Assembly: GCA_002724775.1 (NCBI GenBank)
Contig: PBPR01000065.1
Span: forward strand, 1 to 6,305
Direction of reading: 5' to 3'
From: Methanobacteriota archaeon
GTDB taxonomy: Archaea; Thermoplasmatota; Poseidoniia; MGIII; CG-Epi1
DNA length: 6,305 bases
Shown here: positions 6,158 to 6,305 of the stretch, piece by piece
How the letters are laid out: each line of letters opens with the position of its first letter
Position numbering within the stretch: position 1 is the stretch's first letter
The notes under the pieces: generated by a model
Database searches by the model: none
Seen by the model: only the letters and a program-made list of their open reading frames with translations
What the model was told of the DNA's origin: nothing
Made by a program: the position numbers and the translations under genes

Positions 6158-6161
6158 CTCC
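6158..6161 (-). promoter_or_regulatory. Possible ribosome binding site for the SCO gene (GGAG)
   Basis: On the minus strand GGAG lies nine bases before ATG 6148. It would be absent from the mRNA if transcription starts where the TATA box predicts, so its use is uncertain. Confidence 0.35.
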
Positions 6162-6170
6162 ATGTTAAAA

Positions 6171-6181
6171 CTTATATAAAA
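6171..6181 (-). promoter_or_regulatory. Archaeal-type TATA box for the SCO gene
   Basis: Minus-strand TTTATATAAG is centred about 27 bases before ATG 6148, in the 39-base gap after the upstream thioredoxin-like gene. Archaeal TATA boxes sit about 25-27 bases before the transcription start, which would place the start at or next to the ATG. This suggests the SCO gene (and perhaps the DoxX-like gene) has its own promoter. Confidence 0.5.
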
Positions 6182-6187
6182 TTTACA

Positions 6188-6305
6188 CTACTTGTACTTC
6201 TCAATCTCGGCATTTAAACGACTTTCTGATAATATTCCCGAGTGACTAAAGACAATTTCCCCATTTTTGATGAATGCCATCGATGGATAAGAACTGAAAC
6301 CATAA
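6188..6305 (-). CDS. Thioredoxin-like protein, C-terminal fragment (5' part beyond window)
   Basis: Reading the minus strand inwards from the right edge gives 38 codons and a TAG stop at 6188-6190, with no start in view. The peptide begins YGFSSYPSMAFIKNGEIVF and ends RLNAEIEKYK. This matches the last third of a thioredoxin fold: a cis-Pro loop (SYPS, where thioredoxin has a (T/S)(I/V)P(T/S)-type motif), a strand, the turn KNGE, a further strand, a Gly (HSG), and a final helix. The CxxC active site would lie outside the window, so it cannot be told whether this is a thioredoxin, a TlpA-like protein or part of something larger. It ends 39 bases before the SCO gene on the same strand and may belong to the same functional group. 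Confidence 0.7.
   Translation of the reverse strand, partial: YGFSSYPSMAFIKNGEIVFSHSGILSESRLNAEIEKYK

Overview
The window carries one end of an aerobic respiratory locus. The plus strand (1-4192) holds a compact cytochrome c oxidase operon in the order coxII (5' end outside the window), coxI, coxIII, coxIV. The minus strand (4189-6305) holds a convergent cluster read from the right edge inwards: the last 38 codons of a thioredoxin-like gene, a large SCO-type lipoprotein gene, and a DoxX-like membrane protein gene. The two clusters meet tail to tail, sharing the four bases CTAG. No RNA gene, mobile element, CRISPR array or long repeat was seen, and no non-coding stretch exceeds about 40 bases.

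The probable source is an uncultivated, AT-rich marine archaeon of the Poseidoniia / Marine Group II-III kind. Supporting signs are a good archaeal TATA box about 27 bases before the SCO gene start, extracytoplasmic domains dense in N-x-S/T sequons, GTG starts with short gene overlaps, and the style of the acidic, Asn-rich secreted domains. This is inference. The oxidase subunits and DoxX-like protein also resemble bacterial families, so a bacterial (for example Bacteroidota) or transferred origin is not excluded.

The oxidase looks functional. CoxII keeps all six CuA ligands. CoxI keeps the heme a, heme a3 and CuB histidines, the cross-linking Tyr, and the D- and K-channel residues of an A1-type heme-copper oxidase. 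CoxIII and the small subunit IV complete a four-subunit enzyme. The minus-strand genes fit a role in maturing or maintaining its copper sites: a SCO copper chaperone, thioredoxin-like modules and a DoxX-type membrane protein.

Two proteins have unusual architectures. CoxI carries a ~220-residue N-terminal extension: an export signal, a CSCH motif, a beta-rich extracytoplasmic domain resembling 'choice-of-anchor V' domains, and an extra membrane helix. The SCO protein appears to have its fold split: the CPDVC half lies near the N-terminus and the copper-binding His about 370 residues later, with an EGF-like Cys/His cluster and a complete CxxC thioredoxin-like domain in between.
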